64,000 nt of DNA from Ichthyophis bannanicus (GCA_033557465.1 CM066033.1:593804438-593868437); one strand, 5' to 3'. Shown: positions 32,581 to 44,976, numbered from the stretch's first letter. Made by a program: numbers and translations. The notes: a model not told the origin generated them from the sequence alone.

Positions 32581-33079
32581 ACGAGTGGCAGTTGAAATCT
32601 CAAGTAGCGCATCATTTGTTCCACCTGTGGGGAACACCACTACTCAATCTCTTTGCTTTTCCTTGCAATGCTCAGCTACCTCTGTTTTGCTCAAGAATTC
32701 CATCCCCACTCAGAGACCTTGGATGCCTTTCTCCTACACTGGGAAGAGAGTCTACTCTATGCCTTTCCCCGGTTTCCCTTCATTGCAAAGACATTGTTCA
32801 AACTCCGGGCCGACTAGGGGACAGTGATTCTCATTGCACCTTATTGGCCCAGGCAACCATGGTTTCCTCTTCTTCAACTAGCCCAGGCTCCTCCCCTCCA
32901 CCTAGACTCTGCACCAAATCTACTTTCCCAGAAGCAGGGGACCCTCATGCATCCCAGCCTCAGCACTCTCCGCTTGACGGCTTGGCTGCTGAACACTTTG
33001 TTCTCTCACATTTACAACTTAAATAAGATGTTTTGCATGTTCTCTCTTTCAGGAAAGATTCACTTATGCTTTTAAGTGG

Positions 33080-33975
33080 TGCACGTTTTCACTATGGTGC
33101 ACACAGAGAACTTTAGACCCCTTCACATGCCTAATTCCGGATCTCCTCCAATAGCTGCTCCACCTGTCCTCATCGGGATTTAAAACCAACTCTGTATAAA
33201 TTTGTTTATGCACTATAGCTGCTTCTCACCAGTCTTCAGACAATCGCCCTGTCTCAGCACACCCACTGGTATCAAGATTCATGAGATGTCTGCTCTTGTC
33301 CAAGCCGCCATTACACCCATCGGCTAGAGCATGTGACTTAAATGTAGTTCTTGCATAGCTCAAATAGAGCCCCTTTGAGCCTTTGGCCTCAGCTCCTTTA
33401 AAATTCCTCACATGGAAAGTCCTTTTTCTAGTAGCTTTGACTTCAGCTTGCAGTTAGTGAGCTTCAGGTATTGGTGGATTACGCTGTATATACCAGATTC
33501 CACCATGATAAAGTTGTCCTCAGGACACATCCCAAGTTCTTACTGAAGGTTGTCACTTCCATCTCAACCAGTCAATCTCGGTGCCAACTTTCTTTCCTAG
33601 GCCTCAGAGCTCCAGGGCTGAGGTGCAGCTCCATATTCTTGATTGCAAGAGAGCACTAGCTTACTACCTTGACCATACAAAAGGTCATTGTAAATCTTCT
33701 CAGCTTTTTCTCTCCTTTGACCAAAGTAATTTAGGCTTACCAGTTACCAAGATGACTCTAACTGGATTGCAGACTGTATATCATTTGCTTATTCACAGGC
33801 TGGTTTGTCCTTATGAGAATACATCACACCCACAATGTCTGAGCCATAGCTTCTACTGTGGCCAACCTCTGTTCCGTCTCCATTGTGGAAATCTGTCAAG
33901 TAGCCACATGGTCTTCGCTGCATACCTTTGCAGCTCACTATTGCCTGGACAAGGATTCCAGACGTGATGCTCAAT
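33080..33975 (+). pseudogene. DIRS tyrosine recombinase, decayed
   Basis: Recognisable pieces are HRDLKPTLYKFVYAL-like at about 33165-33210, VYTRFHHDKVVLRTHPKF at 33485-33540, an AYYLDHTK segment near 33660 and, at about 33890-33960, an ATWSSLHTFAAHY-like segment. These correspond to the C-terminal recombinase of DIRS elements, which integrates circular DNA. The copy has many stops and frameshifts. Confidence 0.72.
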
Positions 33976-34106
33976 TCGGATAATCTGTTCTCTGTATCCT
34001 TTGTGCTCCAAATGGGCTGAGTCTTTTGGATTCCTGCCACAACCTTCGGCTGTGCCGGCACCCTTTTTCCCTTTGCTTAGTTGTCATGGGCTAGGGAATC
34101 CCATAT

Positions 34107-34442
34107 GTGAAGACTGACTTACTGCTTGTTCCTGGAGATAGTGTAGTTACTCATCTGTAACAGGTGATCTCTGGGAACAGTAGGAATCAGTCTTCCAACT
34201 CACCTCTTTTTATAAGTTTCCCATTTTACTTTTTTCAATTTTCTCTGGTATTGAACTGACTGAAGAGACCAGGAGGGAAGGCAGGAAGGCAGGCAAGCAT
34301 GCATGGAGCAACACTCTCAAAAACATTCCTATTGGATGCTGGGGAGTGTTCCTGCAGGTTCCATCGATGCCGATATCACCCATATGTGAAGACTGATTCC
34401 TGCTGTTCCCGGAGATCATCTGTTACAGGTGAGTAACTACAC
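34107..34442. repeat. DIRS right inverted terminal repeat and palindromic end
   Basis: The reverse complement of 34215-34390 matches the left terminal repeat. In addition, 34138-34197 and 34391-34442 are inverted relative to each other (CTGTAACAGGTGATCTC... against ...GATCATCTGTTACAGGTGAGTAACTAC). The right end can therefore form a long hairpin. Nested terminal and internal complementary regions are a known DIRS feature. Confidence 0.75.
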
Positions 34443-35541
34443 TTTAGCAATGAGGTGGCAAAAGTCCATTAACGAAAGCAGTTCTTATCACTGAGATTGC
34501 AGTGTTTAAATGATCAGTTATTCCTGTATATTTCTTAAATTCTTCCTGTATTCTTTCCTAAGTATTAATCTAATTGGAGACTGACAACATGGCCTGCTCC
34601 CTGTTTTATATCAGATCTATGAAATTCTCTTTATGTTTTCCTAACTAGGCACTTGGGTGAACTAGTTTGTTATCTATGCCTTTTAACGTGCAAAACACTT
34701 TTTCATTGTCGCTTAACTAACTGTAGTGTTTTCCTGGCCTAGTATTTTATTGCCTGTCGCGCCGTTTTTTAAAAAAAATTCTGTTAAGTATTAAGCACTT
34801 CTGATAAAGTGCAGACAGATAGATCCCTTATCTGTTTAGACAGCATAGCATATCATTTTTTTTCTCGTTAGGAAACCAATGAAAGTTTTTTTTTAAATTT
34901 TATACAGAATGCTGCTGCCAATCTTCAAATCATGGTACCAAATAAACCTAATATAGTTTTGAAATTCAAAAGTCTGGGCTCAAAGGAAACTAATTTGAAT
35001 CTGCCATATAAGAAAAATCACAATATTGAAATGATTACTTAAACCAGGGGGGTTATTAGTGTCTAGAACCAAAGCCAAATTCAACAGGCACTGCTGTCTT
35101 CAAAATAAATCTCTGCTTAATGCAGTAATTGAAAGAGCACATTCAGTAACATACCTACCATACATACCCCGATTGGGCAGCAGCAGAAACAAGCCACTCC
35201 TACTCCCGCCTCAAGAGCCAATCGGGAGCTCTGCGTGGCCCTTAGGCATGGACCTGAGACCTAACGCTTCTGCATTTGCATCCAGGTTTGTAACCTTGTT
35301 AATGATCCATTGGTTGAAATAGTAATCTGTATATCAACTCATTGTAGGGATAGTAAGGATATTTAACTGATCTGTAACAATTATTATTCAATAAGGCATT
35401 TTGCTATTAGCTGTTTCTACTAGTCAAACCATCACATTTTTCTGTCTGTTCTACTAGTGCTGAAATTCCCTGTTCTCATAAGGAATTTAATGAATAATAA
35501 TGTAACTCTTGATCTGACTTTGCTTCTAAACATTTGTACGG
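34443..35541. other. Stretch without recognised gene or repeat
   Basis: AT-rich intergenic-type sequence. I see no protein family and no obvious repeat ends. Confidence 0.4.
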
Positions 35542-38405
35542 TTGACCTTCCCTCCCGGTCACATACCTTTTTCCCTTGCTTCTCTGTTTGATCTATCAGT
35601 TAAAATGAACCTCATCATGAAACTAATTTGTTTCTTCCTTATCATAACAACCTTGATAACATGCTGCACCTCATTTCAAGCACACCAAGTGCCAATAATT
35701 AACTACCCACTGGTATATGCCCAGCCGCTAATATTCTATAATCTAATTACTCCTAGAAATAAACAGAGCTATAATGCTCACTCCCATAATTTCAAGCAGC
35801 ACCGCAGATTAATTCATATTGCTACCACCAACTAACCTACCAATACCACAAATCACCTCAACGGTATCCTAATAAACTCACGACCCATTCGTAATAAAAT
35901 TCCTGTAATCCATGACCTTCTCATTGATGAGACTCTGGACTTCCTATGTGTCACGGAAACATGGCTCACTGACAAGGACTCTGTCCTAATAAATCAATTA
36001 AAAATTAACAACTACACATTATTCACCTGCAATTGAGATTCCAAGAGAGGTGGCGGAGTTCTGATTATGACTAAAACTGATCTCAATATGGTTGCAATTA
36101 CATGCATAAACACTGATAGCATAGACTTAATCAAGATTGAAAATACATTTGTTGCCATATGTCTTCTTTATAGACCGCCCAATAACAATCACCTCAACCT
36201 ATCTATCATCCTTGACTCTGCCTATACCTCCCCAACAAAACCCCCCCACATTATCCTAGGAGATTTTAATTTAGCATCCCTCGCTCCACAACAATCCACT
36301 GATTTCCTAGATCTTTTGCAAGAACTAGACTTCATACAAATAATGAAACAGCCTACTCACATGAAAGGTAACACTCTAGATTTAATATTCTGTCCCAGGT
36401 CTCTAACCACACACCCTCAATTCACTTTCCCATCCGCCAGCCCCGTGCCTTGGTCTGACCATTTTATAATAAGAATGTCCACCATCATTCCTTTTATAAC
36501 AGAATCAAAAAACACTTCAGCTCATTATACACTGATATACAAAAAATTTGACAAGGATTCTTTCCTTTCTGAAGTAGCTTCCTCATGCACACTCAAACTC
36601 ACAATCTAAATGATGCCATAGAAAACTGGACTTCAACAATAAGAAAGGCAGCTATGCTCCCTTCTCTCCCTTCAAGATCTCATAGAAAACGGTCAGAGAA
36701 ATGGTACACCAAAAATCTTTGCACCCTCAAGAAATCCCTACGTAAACTAGAAAAAAAATGGAGAATCAACAAAACCCCAGAAAATAGAGAACAATACAAC
36801 ACAAAACTAAACGTCTATAAGGAGGCAATCCTTAAAGCTAAGAGAGACCACCATACTACCATACTCAACAAAGCTATCAATCGCCCTAGGGAACTTTTTG
36901 ATATAGTAAAACCCTACTCCTAGCCTTATTCAACACCCTTATCTGTGGTCTTAATAACCCAAATCAAGCCTATATCATGATCTTCTTGGATGTCTCCGCC
37001 GCATTTGACAATGTCGACCATACCATCCTCCTGCATAGGCTAGCTCACCTAGGAGTTGCTGGAATTGCCCTGAAATGGTTCCAGTCCTACATCTCAAACC
37101 GCTTATTATATGTCAAAATTAACCAAGATTCCTCCTCCATCTTCCCACAAGAACAAGGAATACCCTAAGGTTCTGCCCTCTCTGCTCTACTGTTTCACTT
37201 ATATCTGCAACTGATTTGCGACATATTCATCAAACATAAAATCAATTTTCACATTTACGCAGGTGATATAATGGTTTATGCTCCAGTCAACATAAAAACC
37301 CCACAATTTAACAACATCACTGACTGTATATATGAAGCTGAATCATGGCTGAACAAAAACAATTTACAAATTAATTAAAAAAAACAGAGATTCTATTCAC
37401 TACAAGAAATTAGAATTTTACTACACCGACTACCTTCAAACTTCACAATATAGACTTGCCTATCAAACACGAAGTAAGATATCTAGGTGTCATTGTTGAC
37501 AAAGCTCTCAATATGACATCTCAGATTAAATCTACTGCCAGAACAGTACTTTACAAATTAAAAACCATTCATCATCTTAGACCAATTCTCGACCCCTATG
37601 ATTTTCAAACAATAGTCCAGGCACTAGTAAATCCTCATCTGGATTTCTGTAATGGTATACTTCAAGGCATTCCAAAAAAGTCTATACACACACTCCAACT
37701 TGCACAAAATGTCGCTGCCAGGATAATCACCAAAGCTAACCTAACCGAATATATTACACCTATCCTATATGACCTCCACTGGCTCCCAATAGCCTCCAGA
37801 ATAAAGTATAAGCAATTAATCACTGTTTTCAAACTGTACAATGATATCTCCCCCTCCTACCTATCCATTCTAATACAATCTCAAATGGACATTAGGCACA
37901 GGAGGAAAAGCACACAAAACCTACTAAAAAATACCATCCTCTATATGAAAAACTAAACAATTTACAAGCAATAGAGCTTTTAGATTTACAGCCCCCACAC
38001 TCTGGAATGCGATACCCGAACATCTCAGAGAAATCAAAGACCTAATAACTTTCCGCAAGGAATTAAAGACACTTCTATTCGCGGAATACTTTAATAATCC
38101 TCCAACAACAACACTTCCAATTTATCAATCCTCCTCTCTACCACCCAAATTCCTTAATCCTTCCTTTTTTAAAGATGTATCTTTGTAAATAGATAAGTGA
38201 ACCAGCTATCACTATGCCTCTGCAACTTGTGTTTACTGTTGTATATATAGTTTGTGTTTCAACTAGATACCTAGTTCCTATTATGTTATGTTATTATTAA
38301 GAATGTTCCATGTATCTTCAAGTTTTCGTTACATGTAAACCATCCCTGATCGCTGGAAAGGGCGGTATAAAAAACTGTTCAAATAAAATAAATCAATCAA
38401 TAAAT
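35542..38405 (+). mobile_element. L2-like LINE, nearly full length but internally deleted
   Basis: The coding region starts near 35600. The endonuclease shows LDFLCVTETWLTD, SKRGGGVLIM, LLYRPPN, ILGDFNLASL and WSDHFII. The RT (from 36975) shows IFLDVSAAFDNVDHTIL, then YAGD at about 37254-37265 where YADD is expected, followed by VRYLGVIVDKALNM and LHWLPIASRIKYK. The 3' end has LWNAIPEHL, FRKELKTLLF and a tail of AATCAATCAATAAATAAAC near 38390-38405. At 36912 the sequence skips the segment that is preserved in the second copy (38786-39258). The changed active site and stops make it inactive. Confidence 0.85.
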
Positions 38406-38431
38406 AAACTAAACTAAATCATATTAATATC

Positions 38432-39258
38432 TCTTTCCTTTCTGAAGTAGCTTCCTCATGCACACTCAAACTCACAATCTAAATGATGCCATAGAAAACT
38501 GGACTTCAACAATAAGAAAGGCAGCTATGCTCCCTTCTCTCCCTTCAAGATCTCATAGAAAACGGTCAGAGAAATGGTACACCAAAAATCTTTGCACCCT
38601 CAAGAAATCCCTACGTAAACTAGAAAAAAAATGGAGAGTCAACAAAACCCCAGAAAATAGAGAACAATATAACACAAAACTAAACGTCTATAAGGAGGCA
38701 ATCCTTAAAGCTAAGAGAGACCACCATACTACCATACTCAACAAAGCTATCAATCGCCCTAGGGAACTTTTTGATATAGTAAAATCTTTAACCATATCAC
38801 ATACAAACCTAACAAACTGTCCAGATATTAGTGCCCAATCCATAGCGGACCACCTGGCACCAAAGCTAAAGAACAAACACGCTCCTACAATACTCTCTAG
38901 TATTGAGCCCCAGCAAGCACCCAACTCTTGGCACACCTTCTACCTCATAAAGGAAAAGCAGCTTCTAGAAACCATCACCAAAATCAACACCACCACCTCG
39001 CACCTAGACTCCTGTCCAGTATCCTGGATAAAGGTGGTTAAAGCAGAACTAGCACTGGTGATTCTAAACATTGTGAATCAATCCCTCATTCAAGGCATTT
39101 TGCCTGAAGCTCTTAAACTATCTATCATTCACCCATTACTAAAAAACAATACCCTTAGTAGAAGTGAGCCTTCCTCGTATAGATCTATGTCCAGTATCCC
39201 GTTCATTGCGAAGATTATTGAAAAAAAATCATTCAATTACAGCTTTAAGACTACATAG
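38432..39258 (+). pseudogene. Second L2-like copy: linker and RT start
   Basis: 38432-38785 repeats 36559-36912 almost perfectly (I noted two substitutions). It then continues through the part missing in the first copy: LPEALKLSIIHPLLKN, SEPSSYRSMSSIPFIAKIIEK. An open frame of 266 codons covers it. It stops at about 39258, shortly before a mariner end. It is either a separate truncated insertion or part of a local duplication. Confidence 0.8.
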
Positions 39259-39286
39259 ACACTGATGCTCCACTTAACACTCACCA

Positions 39287-39411
39287 GATGAAAAATATTA
39301 TAGCAGAATAGTGGCGAGATGTTGCACAACAGAGTGACCTAAGTGGTTAGCCAATTGGCGTTGAGTCATGGGCGTGGCTGCCACAGTCTCATTTCTTTTT
39401 CGTCACACCTC
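39287..39411 (-). mobile_element. Mariner terminal fragment
   Basis: The reverse complement matches 46701-46822 of the mariner element: the terminal CGAGGTGTG...AAAGAAATGA, then the ATTGGCTAACC block and the CAACATCTCGCCACTATTCTGC block. Only the 5' end is left, abutting TA at the outer side. Confidence 0.8.
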
Positions 39412-40084
39412 GTATGTATCTGTTTTTCTCACTTAGTTGTTTCCCTGAAACTGAGATCAGGAAGTCTTTCAAAACAAAATGCATGTCTTATCTGGAAAGC
39501 GAAACAGATTTTTTTTTATCAACACTGAGCTCAACAAGTAATATTTCCAGATCACATTGGAATGAACTAAGAATGAAGCATAATTTAATTCATATATAAA
39601 ACGGATTTGGGAGATAGTGAATAATTACCAAGTTAAAGCCAAACTGTTTAAGTCTTTTACAACAGGAAAATGTTATCCTTTAAACAGCTCTCTTTTTTCC
39701 CCCTGAGAGACAGGCACTGAAAGGAAACTACAGGGATTTTTTTATCCCTTTGCACTCCTTAAATGCACTATTAGAAAAAATATTGCAGGGAACTGCAAAA
39801 TAGCATTTCATTTATCTAAATATTATAATGATTTTTCTTATAGGCATCTGAACCAGAGCGTGAAGTCATAATTACGTTTACTGTCCTGAGCGCTCATTTC
39901 TTAATTCTCCGTAATATTACTTAGAAGGCATAACTCTGCTGGAAACCCATTAGGGCTTTTTATTTTTGAAAAATTCCTACGTCCTTGGAGTGTGACCTTT
40001 CTCCCAGTGGAGAGAAGGAAGAGCCGGCAGCTGTCGCCTAAAGGTTCTGCCATCCCCTTCCCTCAGCGGACACACTGGCAACCT
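39412..40084. other. Apparently unique AT-rich stretch
   Basis: No transposon hallmark and no long ORF. The part at about 39790-39970 has TAATTA/ATAATTA-like words and a mixed, non-repetitive composition. It is a candidate conserved non-coding element, but this needs cross-species comparison. Confidence 0.3.
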
Positions 40085-40200
40085 ACACTTACTAATACCA
40101 CTTACCATTTGTACAGTGCTACAAGATGCGCACAGCGCTGTACAGAAAGATAGAAAAGATGGCTCCTACTCATCAGCGCTTACAATCTAGTCAAGACAGA
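40085..40200 (+). repeat. LINE 3'-UTR-like fragment
   Basis: The string GTACAGTGCTACAAGATGCGCACAGCGCTGTACAG-like layout followed by GCTTACAATCTAG resembles 3' UTRs of ancient L2/L3-type LINEs. No coding is present and boundaries are approximate. Confidence 0.4.
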
Positions 40201-40202
40201 CA

Positions 40203-40985
40203 ACACAGATGGCGAAACAGTGCGGCAAGGTGGTGGCAAAAGCCAGAAGGATGCTGGGTGGCATACAAAGAGGAATTACCAGCAGAAAGGAAGAGGTACT
40301 AATGCCACTGTACAGGTCACTGCTGAGGCCTCACTTGGAATACTGTGTTCAGTTTTGGAGACTGTATCTCGCAAAGGATATAAAAAGACTGGAAATGGTT
40401 CAGAGGAAGGTGACCAAAATGATTTGGAGCCTACATCAGAAGCTTTATGAGAAGAGACTTGAAGAACTAAATATGTACACTCTGCAGGAGAGGAGGGACA
40501 GAGGAGATATGATTCAGATCTTGAAATACTTAGAGTGTTAATCAACAAACAAACAAACCTCCTCCAAAGACAGGGAAGCTGTAAAACTAGAGGGCATAAC
40601 ATGAAGCTGCAAGGGGGTAAATTGAAAGGAAATGTCAGGAAATACTTTTTCACTGAAAGGGTGGTGGATGCTTGGAATGCCCTCCTGATGGAAGTGGTGG
40701 GGGCAAACACAGTGACAGAATTCAAAATGGCATGGGACAGACACTGTGGATCCCTTTATAGCAACAGGATAAAATGAAAATAAGCATAACTATCTCTTAT
40801 ATCTGAACAAATAGGAGTGACCTACACGGAGCGATGGGTACACCCCTAAACAAAGGCATGGGGAGGAGTGACATGCATGGAGCGGCAGGTGCACCTACTC
40901 TTGCCGCCTTGCTGGGTAGACTAGATGGGCCATACCTGGTCTTTATCTGCCGCCATATACTATGTTGCTATGTTACTATATTACA
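40203..40985 (+). mobile_element. CR1 LINE, 3' part
   Basis: The RT C-terminus is visible: ARRMLGGIQRGITSRKEEVLMPLYRSLLRPHLEYCVQFW, then VQRKVTKM and LEELNMYTLQERRDRGDMIQILKYL. The 3' UTR ends with a TGGTCTTTATCTGCCG block followed by TACTATGTTGCTATGTTAC, a CR1-type terminal repeat. It is 5'-truncated and has an early stop at 40541. It differs from the CR1 at 5887, so it is a distinct subfamily. Confidence 0.85.
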
Positions 40986-41034
40986 ACTGCTGAGGGCAAG
41001 GATATATATAGGGGAATGATAAGGAAACTCATAC

Positions 41035-43080
41035 AGTAGGAGACTAAGCAGATCAGGATCCAAAAGCGGCCTTGAGGTGAGTTTTCAGCTTAGATTTGAA
41101 AAGGGCCAGAGATGAAGCCTGATGCACAGACTCAGGTAGTTTGTTCCAAGCATAAGGAGCAGCAAGGTGGAAAGATCGAAGTCTAGAATTGGCAGTAGAA
41201 GAGAAGGGCACAGATAGAAGGGATCTGCCAGAAGCGCGAAGTTCCTGAGGAGAGGTGTAAGGAGAGATAAGAGAGGAAAGGTAGCGAGGAGCAGCAGAAT
41301 GAGTGCCTCAGAAAAATCTAAGTTACAGTATCAATGCCCCTGTTTAATTACATTACCAAGTTTGTTACATTGTAAACCATTTTGACTGAAATGATAACCT
41401 GTTAAATAAATAAACAAACAAACTTATAGGTCAGTAGGAGAAGTTTGAACTGGATACAGAAACAAATAGGGAGCCAGTGAAGTAACATGAGAAGAGGGGT
41501 TATATGAGCATATCAAGGCTAGCAGAAGATTAGCTGTGCAGCTGAGTTTTGAAGAGATTGACGGGGAGAGAGATGATTCAGAGGGAGACCAGCAAGGAGG
41601 AAGTTGCAATAGTCTAGATGGCAGGTGACTAAAGAGTGGATAAATGTCTTAATAGTGTATGTAGAAAGGAAGGAATGCATTTTGCCAGTGTTATAAAGAA
41701 AGAGGCGACAGGTTTTAGCCTTCTGTTGGATGTGTGCAGGGAAAGAGTGAGTAGAGTTGAAGATGTCCCCAAGGTTGTGAGCAGGAGGAAACAGGAATAG
41801 AGAGGGGAGGAAAGAGCGAGATAGGTTTAGGTGGAAAGATAAGAAGCTCAGTTTTGGCCATGTTTAGTTTCAGACAGTGGTGAGACATCCAGGCAGCAAT
41901 GTTGGATAAGCAGGCAGAGATCTGGGCCTGGATTCCTGGAGAGACTTCAGGCACAGAAAGGTAGATCTGAGAGTCATCAGCATAAAGATGGTACTGAAAA
42001 CCATGGGAAAAAATAAGTGCACCAAGGGACAGAGTGTAGAGAGAAAAGGAGAGGTTCCAGTAGAGAGCCCTGAGGTACACCAACTGAGAGGGGGATGGCG
42101 GTAGAGGAGGAACTACCAGAACAGATACCAAAAGTGTGATGGGAGAGATAAAAAGAAAACCAGGACAGAACAGAGCCCCTAAATTCAAGTGAGGACAGGG
42201 TATCGAGGAGAAGGTGATGATCAACAGTGTCAAAGGCAACAGAAAGGTCAAGAAGGATGAGAATATAGTAGAGGTCTTTGGATTTGGCAAGGAACAAATC
42301 ACTAGTGACTTTGGCAAGAGCCATTTCTGTGGAATGTAGAGAATGAAAGCCAGATTGCAGTGAGTCCAGAAGGTCTTGAGAGGAAAGAAAGTCAACACAG
42401 TGGCAGCAAACCACTTGTTTGAGTAGTTTAGAAGCAAAGGGGAGGAGAGAGATACGTTGATAACTGCAAGGACAGGTAGGATCTAGTGTTTTTGAGGATA
42501 GGTGTAACTACAGCATGTTTGAAGGTCATAGGAACAACTGCAGTGGAAAGTGATAGGTTAAGGATATGACAGGTGGAAGGGATGATGGCAGAAGAGATAC
42601 AGCTTAGTAGAAGGGTAGGAATGGGATCAGAAGAGCAAGTAGTCAGATTGGAGGAGGAGAAAAGATTTGCAGTTTCTTCCTCAGTGATTTTAGAAAGGGA
42701 AGAAAGGGTGACTGAAGAAAAAGATATTGGATTGAAGAGGGAGAAGATAAGGTGGAGGTGACCCAGCAGAGAATTCAAGGCTACTCTTCTGGACTTTGTC
42801 ATGGAAGTAGTCAGCCAAGGTCTGGGCAGATAGTGAAGGAGGGATTAGGGGATGATGGACTTTGAGGAGAGAGTTGAGCATAGCAAAGAGACGGTGAGGG
42901 TCAGAGGCAAGAGTATTAGTCAGATGCACATATTACTCTTGCTTGGAGAGTGCTATATCCGACTGGAAAGAGGTTAGCATGAATCTGAAATGTAGATAGC
43001 AAGGATACGTGATTTAAGCTAGAGGTGCTCAGCCGAGCAGACACAGGAATGAAGGTAGTGGTTCTTGAGGACAGCCTAAC
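41035..43080 (-). mobile_element. L2-like LINE relic
   Basis: On the minus strand the RT is recognisable over several frames: [69 protein letters not shown] at about 41980 with the YADD box intact, and [21 protein letters not shown] plus-strand LINE 3' end is inserted at about 41310-41425 (ending AAATAAATAAACAAACAAAC). Many frameshifts are present. Confidence 0.8.
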
Positions 43081-43344
43081 CTACATCTGTGTGACCCTCA
43101 CCCAGTGGATTTCAGTCTGCTTAAAAGATAAAACTTTTAAGTAACATTTTTAAAAGTATTGCCAATTATGGAATTCCTAAATAAACTCACATTCACTATT
43201 CTTTTCCACCTTAAGATATCACTTTTCAAACTTTATAAATTATAAAAAAGTTCTTTTTTTCCCCATCATAACTAATATGCCTTCTACAAATTACCTGCCA
43301 CAGTAATGAACATTTCTTTTTTTTTTTTTAAATCTTATATTGGT

Positions 43345-43800
43345 TTGAGAAAACAGTTCTGATTTTCAAAGGCATTTACATGGGTAACTTCCCCAGTTAC
43401 CCGTGTACGCTTTATCTGGGATTTTCGAAGATCACCTACATGCGTAGTGCCCTTCGAAAATCTCGGATATGTCCCTAATGCACCCAGATGCAATCTGCTT
43501 TGCATCGGGGTGTGTTGGGGCGTTCCAGGACGGAGCGGAGGTGGGCCATGGTGCTACACGGTTAGGATCAACTTGCGATGCTACACGGTTAGCGCTCTGT
43601 GTCTTAAAGATAGGCAATGTTTTCCCATGGTGCTACACGGATAGCTCCTGCGGCTTCCCGGCTGTGTGGCGACACCCGGATTTTCGATGCTGGGGCCACA
43701 TATGACTCTGGCATGGAAAATCCGGGTTATGCGGGAAGGGGTGGACTATGCACCGACACGGCGCATAGCATCGTCCAGCTCAAAATCGGGCCCAATATGT
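43345..43800. repeat. MITE-like repeat with GATTTTCAAA/AATCGGGCCC ends and internal repeats
   Basis: The left end has CTGATTTTCAAAGGC and the right end CTCAAAATCGGGCCC, imperfectly inverted. Inside, a GGTGCTACACGGNTAG word occurs three times (43548-43643). No transposase. It is probably a non-autonomous DNA transposon, but no target duplication could be assigned. Confidence 0.45.
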
Positions 43801-43854
43801 AATTTTATTAGGTCAGAGACGAACACACAGGACACATGACACATACCACATAAG

Positions 43855-44825
43855 CAAACAAAACTCATACAGAATAATGCAGCTCGGATGATCCTCCATG
43901 CCTTTCCCCGTGACCATATCACTCCCATTCTTCAGCATCTTCACTGGTTGCCAATAAACTTTCGAATTCAGTTCAAGATCCTCACTCTTGTCCATCAGGC
44001 TATTTATCTGCACACACCTCAGTATTTATCCGATCTATTAACCTTTCACACTCCCACCCGCAGTCTTCGCTCAGTTTATTTATTTAGTAAACATTTGTAT
44101 AACGCTGCTTCCTACGATCAGCAGCGATTTACTTTACAGAATCATAATCTATCGTACAATACAGTGAGTTTTTTAGATTTACATTTCGATTAGGCAATGA
44201 TTTACATAACACAGGAGAATCAATTGGATACAATATACATTTAGTTGGGGCACACAGATCTGGGTATACATTTGATTGCAATAGCGTGGGAGGGGCCCAA
44301 AATATACAATTTATATATGATTACATGCCAGTATTCCAAGTGCCGCCGTGGCAGGCAAAAGTCATCTGGTTGAGGTAGAGTATCGCACTTAGGTCAGGTT
44401 GTAGTGGGTCTGAAATAAATGGGTTCATATTAATCGCTTGCACCTCCCTTCTCCCTCTCAAGCTCACTTCACTCTACCCGGCAATCAGCCTTTTTTTACA
44501 TTGGTCCTGCTCTCTGGTACTCCCTCCCCACTGACCTCCGTCTAGAACAGTCCATTCCTACTTTCCGCTCCCATCTCAAAACACATTTTTTCTCCACTTC
44601 TTTTAATCTTTTCCAGTGACTTCTCCTATGATTTGCTCCTATTTGCAATCTATCTTCTCTATCCTGACCTTCTTTTTCTCCTATCCTTTTTAAGAAAAAA
44701 GTATTTTTAAAGTATTGTTATTTTCCTTTTCTTTTTAATCATTTTATATATTTTATAGTTTTATTGTAAACTGCCTCGATGTAATGGGGGGCGGTATATC
44801 AAGTGATTATAAACAATAAACAATA
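43855..44825 (+). mobile_element. L2-like LINE 3' end, split by another repeat
   Basis: RT C-terminus at 43875-44075: IQNNAARMILHAFP, LHWLPINFRIQFKIL and HTPTRSLRS. It continues at about 44440 with ALWYSLPTDLR and FRSHLKTHFF, and a 3' UTR ending GGGGGGCGGTATATCAAG then AATAAACAATAAG near 44825. Between about 44076 and 44439 lies an unrelated minus-strand repeat starting TTTATTTATTTAG. Confidence 0.75.
44076..44439 (-). repeat. Unclassified retroposon-like insertion in the L2
   Basis: Read on the minus strand, it ends with CTAAATAAATAAA, a typical LINE/SINE tail. AGCGNTTTAC-like words link it to the tail family seen at 3360 and 26180. There is no coding content and ends are approximate. Confidence 0.45.
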
Positions 44826-44976
44826 AGATTCAAGCAGACTACTTTCTGCTTTACTTACTCAGAATTTAAATAATTTTCAGGTTCTAGACTCATAATCACT
44901 AGTTTAGAAATCCTGGGGTCTTGAGAGAGCGCTCAACCCTTAATTTGAAAGTCAAAGGAAAACAAAATAATTTTCC

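Larger units (their letters stand above)
24455..34442 (+). mobile_element. DIRS-like tyrosine-recombinase retrotransposon, interrupted and deleted
   Basis: The ends are inverted terminal repeats. The left one, about 24455-24650, matches the reverse complement of about 34107-34400 (shared blocks GGAACACTCC, TAGGAATG, GCCTTCCCTCCTGGTCT). Between them lie gag-like coding, the start of RT, RNase H and a tyrosine recombinase, in DIRS order. A SINE (26170-26457) and an L1/L2 composite (27086-31885) interrupt it. DIRS elements use a recombinase instead of an integrase and leave no target duplication; none was seen. The YxDD core of the RT is missing. Confidence 0.85.

Noticed and set aside
36067..36609. 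Host endonuclease/exonuclease gene
   Set aside because: Followed by L2-like RT and a LINE tail; it is the LINE endonuclease.
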